DNA from: Rhizophagus irregularis
Lineage: Eukaryota > Glomeromycota > Glomeromycetes > Glomerales > Glomeraceae
Direction of reading: 5' to 3'
Assembly (NCBI RefSeq): GCF_026210795.1
Contig: NC_089455.1
Span: 1,984,001 to 2,048,000 of the forward strand
Length of the DNA stretch: 64,000 nt
Shown here: positions 22,061 through 34,567 of the stretch, in pieces
Position numbering within the stretch: position 1 is the stretch's first letter
Layout of the letters: each line of letters begins with the position of its first letter
Notes under the pieces: model-generated
Seen by the model: only the letters and a program-made list of their open reading frames with translations
What the model was told of the DNA's origin: nothing
Databases searched by the model: none
Made by a program: the position numbers and the translations under genes

Positions 22061-23714
22061 ATATTATTTTTTATATATATCATACGTAATAGCATTTTTT
22101 TTACCATAATTAATATAGTTTTAATAAATAAAATGGTTATTAATTCTTAACAACACGGGTGTGACATAAATAAATTGTGGCTGAAATTTGTGTTCAATTT
22201 GTGTTCAATTTGTGTTGATAATTCTGGTAAAAATTTGTTAATTTTGGCCAAATTTCGTTAAATTTGTTAAATTTGTGTTAAATTTGTGTTGATAATTTTT
22301 AATTTATCACGAGGGGATGATATTTAGTAATTGTGCATATACAATTTCTGTGATTTTTTAAAATGCGGATTTCCGTAATTTTACGATATCATATTTTCTG
22401 GCCAATCAAAATTAGGCTGATCCTTGCATGTGATTTAATCATTTAATCATTTAATCATGCACGCGTTTTTGTCTTATTTATTTTTGTTTCTTATTTCTTT
22501 ATTCTTTTGTTCAATATTTTTAATTTTTTTGTCTCTTCTTTCTATTATTTCTTTAATTATATACAATATATTTACATATATTTCATAATTTATTGCTTTG
22601 CAGGTATAGAAATATTTGTTTATTAATACTAATTATTTTCATTTTTTTTTACCTCTTTGTTATTTTGTATCGTAATACTAACAATAATATCCATATTTTC
22701 TTTATTCCTTTTTACTTGTACTTTAATACTAACGATACTAACAATACTAACAACATGTTTATTTTTTCCTTTCTCTTTATTTCTTTATTCTTTTGTTCAA
22801 TTACTTTGCAGGTATAGAAATATTTATTTATTAATACTAATTATTTTAATATTAACGCATTTTTTTTTACCTCTTTGTTACTTTATGTCGTAATACTAAC
22901 AATACTATCTACGTTTCCTTTATTTCTTTTTACTTGTACTTTAATACTAACGATAATATCCATGTTTCTTTTACTCCTTTTACTGTTTCTTTAACTCTTT
23001 TTACCTTAATACTAACAATAATAACAATATTTCTTTTATCTTTATATCTAATACTAACGTTACTATAGCTGTTTCTCTTCTTTTTACGTCTAATAATATT
23101 GTTACTCTACTCTTTCTTTTTTTTACTTTTATGTATTCTGTATATATTAATAAATACTTGTAATTTTTTATGGTTTAATAAAATTATATCTAATAAAACA
23201 TACATTATATAAACTTATAGTACAGAAAATGAAGTATTATTTATCGAAATATTTTGAAATATTACGAAATATTAAGTTGTGTAAAATCACAGAATATTAC
23301 GAATCGTCAAATTATGGAACATTACGCATCATAGAATTTCGAAATATTTTAAAAAGTTGCGAAGTATTACGCAGTAAAATTACAAAATATTACGAATCGT
23401 AAAATTACGAAGCCTTGCATACAGTAATATTTTGAAATATTTTAAAAAGTTACAAAATATTAGGCTTACGCAAACTTGCGGCGGGTCTGAAAACTTACAC
23501 AATATTATGTAAAATTACGAAATATTGCGAACCGCAAAATTACGGAATATTACAAATCGTAAAATTACGAAGCTTTGCATATCGTAATATTTCGAAATAT
23601 TTTAAAAAGTTACAAAATATTACGCTTACGCAAACTTGCGGCGGGTCTGGAAGCTTACGAAATATTATGATGTGTAAACTTGCGCAACTTTTTGCACTAT
23701 ATAATTTCCTGATG
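22061..23714. other. Gene-free, repeat-rich stretch
   Basis: It holds TTTGTGTTCAATTTGTG-type repeats (22170-22290), then a strongly T-rich plus strand with repeated TTAATACTAACAATA and two copies of a block starting TTGCAGGTATAGAAATATTT (about 22600 and 22808). From 23230 to 23690 there is a short-period array of AAAATTACGAAATATTACG with two copies of ACGCAAACTTGCGGCGGGTC (near 23470 and 23628). No protein-coding gene supported. Confidence 0.5.
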
Positions 23715-25795
23715 TTAGGTGGCGTCTATATATAGTTTGGTAACATGCCAACGCATCAGAAAAAGCTAATCAAGAACCATTTTGTTCTTGGATTTATTCC
23801 TTTTGGTGGAAATTTTAACGAGTTTATGGTACCATTTGTTTCAGAAATAAAAAAATTTGAGAAAGGAAAGATTATGACTGTTCAAGGACAAGATGCATGG
23901 GTTATTGCTGGGTTGGGCCTTGTTACAGCAAATTTACCTCAAGGTAATGATATGGCAGGAGTACTGAGGTATTTTTCAATTTAATTATTAATCTTAATAA
24001 TATATTTTCGTAACAACTATTAAAATGATTTAAATTTAAAAATCAATTTAGACATAATGCAAATAAAGGTTGCCATACTTGTACAACTAAAAAGGAATCA
24101 TTGAGTACCTATAATCAGGATAGTGTGACAACATTACGTTATCATCATATCACAGATGAAGAAATTTCAAAAATTTCTCAAGAATCTGTAATTTTAAAAA
24201 GAGGACAACTTTGTACAGAATATGGCTTAAGATCATCACCTAGTATTTTGGATAAATTAAAACGTGAGAGACATTTACAGACGTCACAGGATATTTATCA
24301 TACCACCGCAGGAAAGATTGGGCGGTTGCTAAAACTAACCTGTAAATTATTTTCACAAGAAGGAGAGGATGATTTTGCTAAAATTTGGAAAAATTTTGAA
24401 ATTCCAAAAAAGTGGTCTCGTCTACCAAATCCAATTAGTCATTACAATAGTTTTATGATGTCTGATCTTCTTAGACTAGCTATGATTATGCCATTTTTAT
24501 TAAATCGATTTTTAAAGGAATCAAGCCTCAAAAATAATGAAGCAGCCACTATTCGACAAAGGATTGATGTAGTTCGAATTAGCTTAGTGCTAAAAGCTAT
24601 TATATCTTGTTGGGTACATGTTGCAAAGACTATGAAAGCAGTTTTTAATAAGGAATTTACGTTAGATAGCTATGAGGAATTACAGCTATGTCTTAAAGAA
24701 GAGTTTTTAATTCTTCCAAAGGTATAATTATAAATTTGAAATTCATAACATGGAATAATTCATTAATTAACAATATTTTATTTTTTAATAGGTTTTTGCA
24801 AGTTTTGTTAACTTACCAAATATACATATTAATATGCATCTTTTGATGCATGCTAAAACTTTTGGTACACTTATCAATTCTCAGGTTGGTATAAAAGAAA
24901 TGGTTCATTGTATCTTTAAAAAAATGGTACCAAAAACTAATTGCAAAAATATAGACCTGGATTTATTAAAACGTTACAATACTTTATTTGCAATTCGACA
25001 TTTAGCAGATGGAGGTATAGATCCAAGATTAAATAGATCTTGTTCTGGGTTCACAAGTTCAAATTTTGATCAATTATTTTCGAATTGGTATGTTACAGAA
25101 GATAAATATTTAATTGAGGAACAAATTCAAAATGATGACGTAAAAGGTAAGATAGCAAAATATTATAGTACTTCATATTTATTTTTTCACATATGCATAA
25201 TATTTACTAATCTTTTAATTTAGTTACTTCACCAGTAAATTTTATTTCCAATATTTCCTTAAAAAAAAGAATGTTAAAGCAGGAACATGATAAACTTCTC
25301 TTGACTTTGCATAATTTTAAAATTGAATTGTTTTTATCTTATGTGGATATGAAGTTTGAGGCGGCACTTATAAATTCTTCAATTAGTTGGTACAAATTAG
25401 CATCATATACAATTGAAGAAAAAAATGGTATTCTTTCAAAAGTTCACCTACATCTCGGTGATTTCATCACAATTTATGAAGAAGATCATGAAGATTCTTA
25501 TGCAATAATCAAGGGTATTTTTCAACATAAGGGTAATAATGACAAATATTATGCATTTGTTGTTGTAGATTGGTTTGAAGATACTATGGTTGAACATTCA
25601 GTATTAAAATGTCCACTTTACCATCTTCAAGCAACAGGAGATAAATGGAGACGTATTTTTCCAATTACTGTAATAGATAATGTTCAAAAAGTACACTTTA
25701 TTCATAATTGTAATTCAAAAAGGTGCCAACTACCAAATCATGATACTACAAATAGAATTTGGATAAAAAATAATTTTATTTTACAGCCTATATAA
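23715..25795 (+). pseudogene. 5'-truncated transposase-like gene (paralogue of 35634-39481)
   Basis: Exons 23715-23968, 24052-24721, 24792-25146 and 25224-25795 match exons 2 (last part), 3, 4 and 5 of the longer copy. Exon lengths 670 and 572 are identical. Homology begins abruptly at LGGVYI, and a TAG at 23733-23735 stands where the paralogue has CAG. Features include VQGQDAWVIAGLGLVTA, NANKGCHTC (a Cys pair), TAGKIGRLLKLTC, MMSDLLRLAMIMPF and NIHINMHLLMHA. The family resembles fungal Tnp2/Plavaka-like transposases; assignment is from memory of sequence style. Apart from truncation and TAG the frame is intact. Confidence 0.72.
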
Positions 25796-27049
25796 TTATA
25801 TAAATTATATAATTATAAATTTGGATAAAAAATAATTTTTATTTTACAGCCATATAATTATATAAATTATATAAATATAATAAAATAATTATTTAATTTG
25901 TATCGTATAAAATTTTGGTTAAAATTAACCAATAAAATCACATGCATGATGTAATAATTAATTAAATTAACCAATTAAAATTACTTTAATTGCATGCATG
26001 TGATATCTAAAAATAGCTAAAATTTGCGTTTATTAATACAAGATTTTTTTTGTTTATTTTCAAAAATACACTTTTCTCTTCTTATACTTGTCTTTTATTA
26101 ATACTTTACGGTATTTTTGGTTCGTCTCTTCTTTTTTCTTTTACCCAAGTATACTTTAATTATCTTTTACAATATTAACAATACTTTGGCACTTTAGTTT
26201 ATATATTTGACATAGTAAGACACCCACATACGAAAAAAAGGAACCACTCACGTACAAAAGAAAAGAATAAAAGAAAGGAAAAATATACCCAACTACCCAC
26301 ATACAAAAAAGAGAAAAGCTGCTTTTAAATAAATAGTGGAGCTGTTAAGCAAGGTATGAAAATAGGATACGCGTATTTTTCATATTTTCAGACTCTACCA
26401 CAATCGTAAAGTCTACTGGTTCTGGAGGAGGAATCGGTTATGTACCTTCTTTACAATAGGTTCTGGTTTGAGTCTTTCTTTGTTAAACTGTGGTATTACT
26501 TAAGGGAGTGTGTAAAATGTATTCTCAAATGCCATGTTCAAATTGCTGAATATATTTGAAGCTTTCTTTTGTAATATTTGCTTTAGCCCAGAAGAAAATG
26601 TTATAAAATAGGGCTGGATATTTATGGCATTTTTTGGCTTCCAATTACTTTGTCCGGGGGTAGCCTTACAATTTGTCGTTGTTCGTCAGTCGTAGCAACC
26701 AGCATTTTTTTACAATATTATGATTTTAAGAAACAAAACATTTTCAAAAAATTTAAAGAAAGAACTAACTTAAAAAATATTATCATTTTTATTATTCTTT
26801 ACAAAATCTCGGAGATTACCTGCTCTAACTATTATCCCAAGGTTATATATTAAAATTTAAATATATTTTACAAAGAGTACATTTTATTAATCATGATTGT
26901 TTTTTTATATGTATATATATATATTTTTTAAAATTGAAAATGACGTATCCATCCATTCACATACGAGAAGAAAAGAATAAAAAAAGAGAAGAAAAGAATA
27001 AAAAAAAGAAAGAAACGTACTCCACTCACCCATAATAATCCACTAATAA
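25796..27049. other. 3' flank of the transposase-like gene, no gene
   Basis: Non-coding, duplicated at 39482-40800. It contains the purine-rich stretches ACATACGAAAAAAAGGAACC and the conserved GTCAGTCGTAGCAACCAGCA. A short ORF at 26650-26853 is not coding: its counterpart in the duplicate is not preserved as a frame. Confidence 0.45.
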
Positions 27050-27815
27050 AATTGTAATAAAACATATTATATAATAAAAATATTTTTGTGATGTTAATTC
27101 GATGTTAATATGATATCATTACGATGTAGTTACGATATTAAATAAATGGAAATCATTTTTTGCAATGTTAATTCGATATCATTATGATGTAGTTACGATA
27201 TTAAATAAATGTAAAACATTTTTTGAGGACCCCGGATATCTAATATAAAGGTCATAATGGACTTTTGGCCAAAAACACCCCTTTTTGCTGAAACTCAAAA
27301 AATCGTTTTTTGTAAATATCTCAGCATCCAGTAATTCAATTTTAATGAACTTTTTTTTATTTTGTAGCCCTCATTTAGCTCTACAATTTAAAAAATAGTT
27401 CATCAAAATTGGACCACTGGATGCCGAGATATTTACAAAAAACGATTTTTTGAGCCCTCGAAAAATGGGCCAATCTGCCGAAAGTGTGACTTATGACCTG
27501 TTTTGGAGATATTCGGGGTCCTATTTTTTGTAATATTAATTCGATGTTAATACGATATCACTACGATGTAGTTACGATATCAAATAGATGTAAAATATTT
27601 TTGTAATATTAATTCGATGTTAATACGATATCACTACGATGTAGTTACGATATCAAATAGATGTAAAATATTTTTGTAATATTAATTCAATGTTAATACG
27701 ACATCACTACAATGTGGTTACGATATCAAATAGATGTAAAATATTTTTGCAATATTAATTCGATGTTAATACGACATCACTACGATGTGGTTATGTGATA
27801 ATATTTACATCGCAT
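27050..27815. repeat. 73-bp GATATC-rich satellite, array 1
   Basis: Units with AATATTAATTCGATGTTAAT, a GATATC or GACATC, CACTACGATGTRGTTACGAT and ATCAAATA recur every 73 bp (anchors at 27531, 27604, 27677 and 27750). The same satellite occurs at 40800-41580 and 41943-42720. Confidence 0.85.
27226..27522. mobile_element. 297-bp foldback MITE with AGGACCCC ends and 8-bp target duplication
   Basis: Ends AGGACCCCGGATATCT and AGATATTCGGGGTCCT are flanked by ATTTTTTG on both sides (27218-27225 and 27523-27530). The duplicate satellite has the empty site at 40868-40875. The interior is almost wholly palindromic: AAATATCTCAGCATCCAGT pairs with ACTGGATGCCGAGATATTT. Confidence 0.88.
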
Positions 27816-28734
27816 AATGATCGCAGCGATATCGCAGAGATATCGAACTAAATCAATATCGAATAAATACAGTTACGACTAACTTAACGATGTCGAATCT
27901 ATTTTTTATCAAAATATCGTAATAATATCATAATGATATCGTTGCGATATCTAATCAATATCGATTGTAAACTCCAAGTTTCAGCAAAGTTACAATTTAT
28001 AATCAATAAAAAGAAAAATATAAAAATAAAACTAACTAAAAACAAAGCTAAATAGTCTCCTAAGAAAAAATAAAGTAAAAAATTAATCTAAAAAAAAAAA
28101 ATCACATTACACTAAATTTTCCCAGATCTTTCCCTTAATATATTCCAACCAAAGTAGAAGCAACTATATTAACAAAATAACGAATATTACGTCCACTATA
28201 AAAATTGACACTCCATCCTACAAAAGCTGTTATTAAGTAGCACCATTAGATGACCCATAAAACCCGAAAAGTGATTAAACCAAGGCAAACCATATTTCAT
28301 CAAGTTTGATATATATTATAATATATCAGATACCCAATAAGCCTATGATATGTGACCGATATTTAACTACCTGATATGTATAAGATGTATATGTGATATT
28401 TACATAATGTGTCACCATTTTTCTGCATTTCTACTACACATATCAAGTACCCGATATGTGTAGTATTGTTAAATATCATACATATATATCACATATATTG
28501 TACACATATCAGGTACCCGATAAGTACTTTACAGAAACCTTGAATTTTTAAACAATACCGAATTGATATAATAATGATATTAAATAAATATCGTGGCGAT
28601 ATCGATTTGCAAATGATATCATTATGATATCGCAATGATATCATTTCAATATTAATTCAATATATCGAAATGATATCGTAAAGATATTTGTTTGAAAAAA
28701 TATCAGATCGATATCATTTCGATATTGTTATAAC
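27816..28734. other. GATATC-rich non-coding stretch
   Basis: Further ATATCGNNATGATATC-type motifs occur at 27816-27970 and 28560-28730. Between them, 28230-28540, lie inverted copies of ACACATATCAGGTACCCGAT. No gene. Confidence 0.45.
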
Positions 28735-28978
28735 TAAGGTTGCTTGCCGAAACCTAGGGGTTTAGGCAAGATAGCGTTTCGCCGAAAAGCGAAATTCTGC
28801 CGAAACTATATTAAAGTTATATTAAAAAACTGGCGAAACTTTGGAAAATGGCGAAACTGCCGAAACTTATTATAAATGCCAAAACTGCCAAAACTCTGCC
28901 AAAACTATAATAAATCTATAGTAAAATTTTGACGAAACTAATCGTAGGATTTTGAAGAGGTTTAGACAAGCAACCTTA
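28735..28978. mobile_element. 244-bp hAT-like MITE, copy 1
   Basis: Ends TAAGGTTGCTTG / CAAGCAACCTTA, flanked by the 8-bp duplication GTTATAAC (28727-28734 and 28979-28986). The interior has many GCCGAAACT repeats. Same family and length as 29113-29356 and 36898-37141. Confidence 0.9.
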
Positions 28979-29112
28979 GTTATAACAACAATGAATTTTT
29001 TGAAAAATGGGAAGTAAATACGATATTAATATGATATCGTTCCAACATTAATTCAATATCAATATGATATCGTAAAGATATCACTTTATAATTATCTAAT
29101 CGACATCATAAC

Positions 29113-29356
29113 TAAGGTTGCTTGCCGAAACCTAGGGGTTTAGGCAAGATGGCATTTCACCGAAAAGCGAAATTCTGCCAAAACTATATTAAAGTTATAT
29201 TAAAAAACTGGCGAAACTTTAGAGAAAGGCGAAACTGCTGAAACTTATTATAAATGCCGAAACTGCCGAAACTCTGCCGAAACTATAATAAATCTATAGT
29301 AAAATTTTGACGAAACTAATCATAGGATTTTGAAGAGGTTTAGACAAGCAACCTTA
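29113..29356. mobile_element. 244-bp hAT-like MITE, copy 2
   Basis: Same ends and interior as copy 1, same orientation, flanked by the 8-bp duplication ATCATAAC (29105-29112 and 29357-29364). Confidence 0.9.
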
Positions 29357-29364
29357 ATCATAAC

Positions 29365-29996
29365 GATATTGACGAAACATCAAATCGATATCATATCGAT
29401 ATTTCGATATTGTTATAACAATAATGAAAAATAGAAAGTAAATACGATATTAATATGATATCGTTCTAACATTAATTCAATATCAATATGATATCGTAAA
29501 GATATCACTTTATAATTATCTAATCGATATTGACAAATAACGAAACGATATCATTTTGATATTGTTATATCAATAATGATTTTTTTTTAATAAATGCAAT
29601 ATCAATATAATATTATTTTAATATTAATTCAGTATCAAAATAATATCAAAATGATATTATCTATAAAAATATCAAATCAATCAAATATCGTTTTATAATA
29701 TTTTAATAATTTGTAATCTAATTTAAAAGTTAATTTCAATAGATTTAAGTTACCGGTTATTTATTACAATAACAATTTTAATTACAGATAAAGTATACAT
29801 TAGTTTAAATATTATATAACAGATAAAAAAAATATCAATAAATCTATAATAAACTAATTCAATAAATTAGAATTATGAGTTAAATTGGTGATGTAAGTCA
29901 AAACATTATGCCTTAATACTCCAGAATCATAACTCATCAACCCAAAGTTGAGGATTAACCGGGTACCTTGCTTTAGATTCAGCGACACTGCCCAAG
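29365..29996. other. GATATC-rich and AT-rich non-coding stretch
   Basis: ATGATATCGTAAAGATATC-type motifs, partly duplicated from the stretch before copy 2, fade into plain AT-rich DNA. No gene. Confidence 0.4.
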
Positions 29997-30302
29997 TTGG
30001 ATGGGGTGTCACAGGTACGCTTTAAGAAGACTCGCTACGACTCTATTGCAAAAAGGATAAGTATATTCGAAAACACCAGACATAAATTCACCTCAGAAGT
30101 TTGGCGGGAAACCCCTATAAACAACTGCAGTTTCATCATTACCAAAATCATTGAATTTAGGGATACAATGAAAAAGTTCGTGAGAATGACGGCTTTAAAA
30201 AAAAAATACAAATATATTCTCAACTTTGACAATTCACCCTTATTCTTTGGCCTGGAATTCTCATATGACTGCATTATTGTTGTTTGTAATTTGATCCATT
30301 GA
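29997..30302 (+). other. Unassigned ORF of about 100 codons
   Basis: An ATG-started frame of 101 codons (MDGVSQVRFKKTRYDS ...) in slightly GC-richer sequence than its surroundings. No motif recognised. It may be a piece of a transposon gene, since a Helitron-like fragment follows within 100 bp. It overlaps a minus-strand ORF of similar size, so coding is uncertain. Confidence 0.25.
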
Positions 30303-30379
30303 ATCCACCATAAATTGCCTGGCAAAGTGAACTTTTATTAGACAACTATAGCTTCATCAACAAACGTTGCAATGTGTTT

Positions 30380-30452
30380 GGACGAATGACATCCTGTTTA
30401 ATAAATTTTAAATGGGCAAACGTGGACCTAAAACCCATTATAAGGTAGGCTG
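30380..30452 (+). pseudogene. Helitron Rep fragment with frameshift
   Basis: Two neighbouring frames read RNDILFNKF and then WANVDLKPII, which match the order RNDL...WRANVDLKPI in the Helitron at the left end of the window. One frame change lies between them. The fragment is short, so this rests on about 19 residues. Confidence 0.4.
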
Positions 30453-31660
30453 CAAGAAGTGCAAAGCAACCTACCTAACCCACAAGTGGGTCTAAGGGTT
30501 AGGGAATTAATTACACGCCAAACACACACAAGTTGGTATGGAGTTAAAAGTCTTACAAACTAAAAATTATTTTTGCCACTTAATTCTCCAATAATCAATG
30601 TTATAAAAAAGTTACTTACGACTTAAGCCTACTTAATTATATATAAAACGACACTTCGAACAGACGAAAGTCTCATGATATATGAGAATATCCCATCATG
30701 CCTATTTTAACCTTTGATTAAAGGATTTTCGTTGCGTTAATTATATAAGCTTTACGCCTATATAACATAAGCTTACACCTATATAATTCAAGTCCGCCTT
30801 TTCCTATAACACACTATGCACGACGGCAAACGGTATAGGAGGAAGACTCTACTTTCAGAAAGAAAGTTTTTTTTTTCAAAAAAAAAAAAACGTACAAATA
30901 AATAGCGGTTAAATAAAATAGTGGTTAAATTGACTTTTTAGGAATTAATAGGCCTTATAGCCTTATAATATACGCGATCATTTAATATACGCGATCATTT
31001 AATCAGACAATTTATTAAATTTGGTATTACACGAACTTGATCAACCTGATAATTGTTTAGTCTCTTTATAGGTGGATATTTCTTAAATTATCACCTGAAC
31101 TTTTCAATTTTTTGCAGAATCGAAGATGGAAACCGGAAAAGTATTCTGATTCAGAATTTTTTTTTAAGAATTGTGTTTGTTATTTTGTAAATTACCAGTC
31201 AGAATTGGCTTAAACTTTAAAGTTCTTACTTTACGCAAATGTTACGCAAATGTATTCTTTTTGATCTGTATAAGAACGTCAAATATATAGAGATATTTAG
31301 GCCGTATATACTAAAGAAGAAACGTCATATAATAACCATTCCATTTTTAACAAAACAACAATTACTTTTTAAACTTGAAAATGTTATATCTTAGACAAAC
31401 ATTTTATAGTTTTATACATCCATTTTATTTTATATTATTATCACTCGACATTATGGTATAATGTTTAGAATAATGATGTTTCATATTATCATTTGCTTGT
31501 AAAATTTACTAAATTTATTCAATGTAATATCGTTATAAAATGCATAATTTTATAAAAAAATTAGAGCGTTTGCTAAGATTAATAACTATGTATAATTTAA
31601 TATTATTATTAATAACTATGATTAAAGGATATGAAGTATCAGTACAGTATAAATAAAATA
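30453..31660. other. Gene-free stretch
   Basis: It includes an imperfect inverted repeat around GTAGGCTGCAAG / CAAAGCAACCTAC (30444-30475) and a direct repeat ATATACGCGATCATTTA (30968 and 30985). Repeated ACGCCTATATAA motifs lie at 30745-30785. No gene supported. Confidence 0.35.
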
Positions 31661-31666
31661 ACTTAC

Positions 31667-32480
31667 CGATAAAGAATCAACGATCTTATTTCCGCTCCTA
31701 GAAGGGATCGTTAATTTTTTGGTCATATTATCTAATTCTTCAACGGCGGACAAATTTTTTCTGTTCCACGAAACCTTAAAGGTTTCTTTTACGAAATCAA
31801 CCAAGGTATTGAATCCTCCATTTCTTGTTAATTCTGAAATATTAACAGCTACAAGCTGTCAGCTTAAAATCTTTTGGACAAATTCTTCATCAACGTAATC
31901 TATAAGTTCCTTTTGAGATAAACTTCCAGTAGATGCTCTATAATTAAATTAATAATTAATACAAACAGCACTATTTGGTTAGCTACGAAACAATTAAATA
32001 AATACCTGTTTTTTCTTATTTCTTTAAATTCTTCTACAGAAGTTAAAATAATTTGGTTAAACTTATTTCTGAAATCGATAAAAAATTTTCGGGTTTTTTC
32101 GAGGTAGCTTTTAGCTTCGTTCGAATGTATTTTTATTTTGAAAATTTTTGTTATCAACTCATCAAAAACTTCACCACGCGGACTTCTTGCACGTAAAAAA
32201 AGACACTTGACACTTTCGTCCCATAGACGAATTTTATCCTAAAATATTAAAAATACATTATTTAAAAGATTTAGACATAATAAAATCATGTTAATTTAAT
32301 ACTTACGTCCGTAATTTTACTGGATGATGAGATAGCAACATCCGTATTGTTCATTTCTAGTGCCAATCTTAAAATTTCTGGATGGTCGACGAGCCAAGCA
32401 ACTATTTCTAAATTTGACTTTGATTGAAATACTTCGGGTTTTTTATGATCTTCTGTCTTACTCTCATCATCATCATCATT

Positions 32481-32524
<44 letters not shown>

Positions 32525-32836
32525 TACTTCTTTTTTCATTTACTACTATAACTTCTTTATCAGCAGATTCGGCAGCTTCTTTATTACTATTTTTACTTTT
32601 TTTCATCAACTGATTGGCTTTCTCAATGTCAATATTTCTTCTTTTTTCGTAATTTGTTTTCTTTTCGATCCTATTATACATATTTTTGGTATTTATTAAT
32701 TATTCTTCTTACATATAACTATATAAGTAAAACTTACTATAAATTTACAAAAGAGTTATATCTACATACCTCCTTCAACTTCCATTTCTTGATTATCATC
32801 AGACGATTTATTAGGTAATTTACGTTTAGTCGTCAT
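31667..32836 (-). pseudogene. Acidic protein gene, unknown function, with in-frame TGA
   Basis: Minus-strand exons: 32836-32770 (MTTKRKLPNKSSDD), about 32670-32307 (Lys-rich start, poly-Asp run, then LEIVAWLVDHPEILRLALE), 32238-32006 (KIRLWDESVKCLFLRARSP, FIDFRNKFNQIIL) and 31937-31667 (STGSLSQKELIDYVDEEF ... VKETFKVSWN), ending at a GTAAGT donor. The last two junctions keep phase. Joining exon 1 to exon 2 as drawn would be out of phase, so a small exon or an indel is missing there. TGA at 31861-31859 lies between ILS and QLVAVNISELT, one C-to-T step from CGA. No 3' end was found. Function unknown; the poly-Asp and Lys-rich parts suggest a nuclear or nucleic-acid-linked protein, only as a guess. 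Confidence 0.6.
32462..32524. repeat. ATC/GAT microsatellite coding a poly-Asp run
   Basis: About 19 ATC or ATT triplets on the plus strand, with one interruption, encode poly-Asp in exon 2 of the minus-strand gene. Length variation between strains would be expected. Confidence 0.9.
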
Positions 32837-34099
32837 AATATAAAAAAAAAAATATGAGCGAAAAAAAAAGTGGAACAACCTTTTTGTTTAAAAGTAGGTG
32901 ATATTTATCGAGAAAATATAAATGAATAAAAAATGTAGAGCAACTTTCTTGCTCAAAAAAGTAGATGATAAATATTGAATGAACAAAAAAAAGGGCGAGG
33001 TTATCATGATATAATTTTGAGATTTTAGCTATTGTAATTATGATTGTAGTATTTAATTGGAAAATATACATGATCTTAATATCATTGTGTATCGTGTAGA
33101 ATGCAGGATCAGTTAAAAATATCAGGAGATGGGAAAACTAAAAATTATGATTTCTAGAAGATCGAAAATTAAATTTAATTAATATAAATAAATTATTACA
33201 ATATCGAATTTCATTCAGTGAATTTTTTTTTTACATGGAAAATTACCTCAAATCGATTTTACGGTTTCAAATTTATTATATTTTTCAGGCTATACGTGGA
33301 ATGAGAAGAAAAATAATGGAAAGGTGAGAAGAAAAATGATCGGTAGAAGAAAAGGAGTGAGAAGAAAAATGATCGGTAGAAGAAAAGGAGTGAGAAGAAA
33401 AATGATCGGTAGAAGAAAAGGAGTGAGAAGAAATTAATGGAATATTACGTTTTGAATTTCCATTTTTATGTGTGATACGATGACATGCAAGAAAAAAAAA
33501 TTTATAAGATCCTGGTACTCTTGACGGAAAAATAACTGAGCCAATGAACCATGTGATGATCCTATCTAACTAAGCCATATCTATTTAGTGTAAGCCTCTG
33601 GATTGATTACATAAAAAATAGATGGGATCTACAGTAGTAGACTTACAACGATATTTGAAAAATACCGATATATTGATTGAAATTGTGAAATTACTGATAG
33701 GAAAGAGTTTTAATACATATTGGTGTAATCAAATATCGGTATATAAAGTATCAACTATTCAAATAATACAAGTCATGTGCAACTAATCATTTGTTTAATT
33801 GTTCGATAATATTCCTAAAACGGAGTAAATTAAGATCGAATTAAGTTCGTTACGGTGTAAATTAAGGTTAGCTTAAAATTCAGTATAATTGTAATATATC
33901 ATCGCAGTGTAATATGAAATATAATCAAGGAAGGACATACGTGATTTAAAATATTATATTTTATAATTATAAAGTATAAAGATAACATTTTAACTCATTT
34001 TTTATTAATAGAATTTGTTTATTTATTTTTATTTATATATATTAATTAATGCAGTATTACTATAATTATATTTTTAAAATAAATTGATAAATCAAAAAA
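32837..34099. other. Gene-free stretch with a 33-bp repeat
   Basis: The first part is the promoter side of the minus-strand gene. The minus-strand ORF 32826-33071 is AT-biased and not supported. A 33-bp purine-rich repeat lies at 33324-33440. The rest is plain AT-rich DNA. Confidence 0.4.
33324..33440. repeat. 33-bp purine-rich tandem repeat
   Basis: GTGAGAAGAAAAATGATCGG starts at 33324, 33357 and 33390, with a truncated copy at 33423; exact 33-bp period. Confidence 0.9.
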
Positions 34100-34105
34100 T
34101 TGAGT

Positions 34106-34505
34106 GTATTCAATGTTAAATAAATTAATTAAAGATGATTGCATTAGAACTAAAAAATTTAGGCAAGATCGTAAAAATAAACTCAAAGAAATCAAAAAAA
34201 AATATGTGTGTATTCAATGTTAAATAAATTAATTAAAGATGATTGCATTAGAACTAGACAAGATCGTAAAAATAAACTCAAAGAAATCAAAAAAAAATTA
34301 TGTGTGTATTCATTGTTAAATAAATTAATTAAAGATGATTGCATTAGAACTAAAAAATTTAGACAAGATCGTAAAAATAAACTCAAAGAAATCAAAAAAA
34401 AATTATGTGTGTATTCAATGTTAAATAAATTAATTAAGGATGATTGCATTAGAACTAAAAAATTTAGACAAGATCGTAAAAATAAACTCAAAGAAATCAT
34501 AATAA
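34106..34505 (+). repeat. Four tandem units of about 100 bp, open in one frame
   Basis: Units starting GTATTCAATGTTAAATAAAT (third unit: CATTG) begin at about 34107, 34209, 34306 and 34411. The second lacks 9 bp. Over the last three units one frame stays open and would encode repeats with LNKLIKDDCIRT and QDRKNKLKEIKKKL. The basic repeat product may be chance in a young array, as the complementary strand is also open. Confidence 0.75.
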
Positions 34506-34567
34506 ATTTATTATAAATATAGAGCCTTTTCTTGACATTTTCCCCATCAAACTAATAATATTTAATA

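Larger units (their letters stand above)
23715..27984 (+). repeat. Segmental duplicate of 37412-41766
   Basis: Similarity is not limited to the transposase gene. The 3' flank with GTCCGGGG, CGTCAGTCGTAGCAACCAGC and CCATCCAYTCACATACGAG matches too, as do the satellite and the final AACTCCAAGTTTCAGCAAAG. This copy contains an extra MITE in its satellite. The matching block may be the 3' part of one large element. Confidence 0.75.

Noticed and set aside
32360-32699. Poly-His and poly-Ile ORFs on the plus strand
   Set aside because: Shadows of the ATC microsatellite that encodes poly-Asp on the minus strand.
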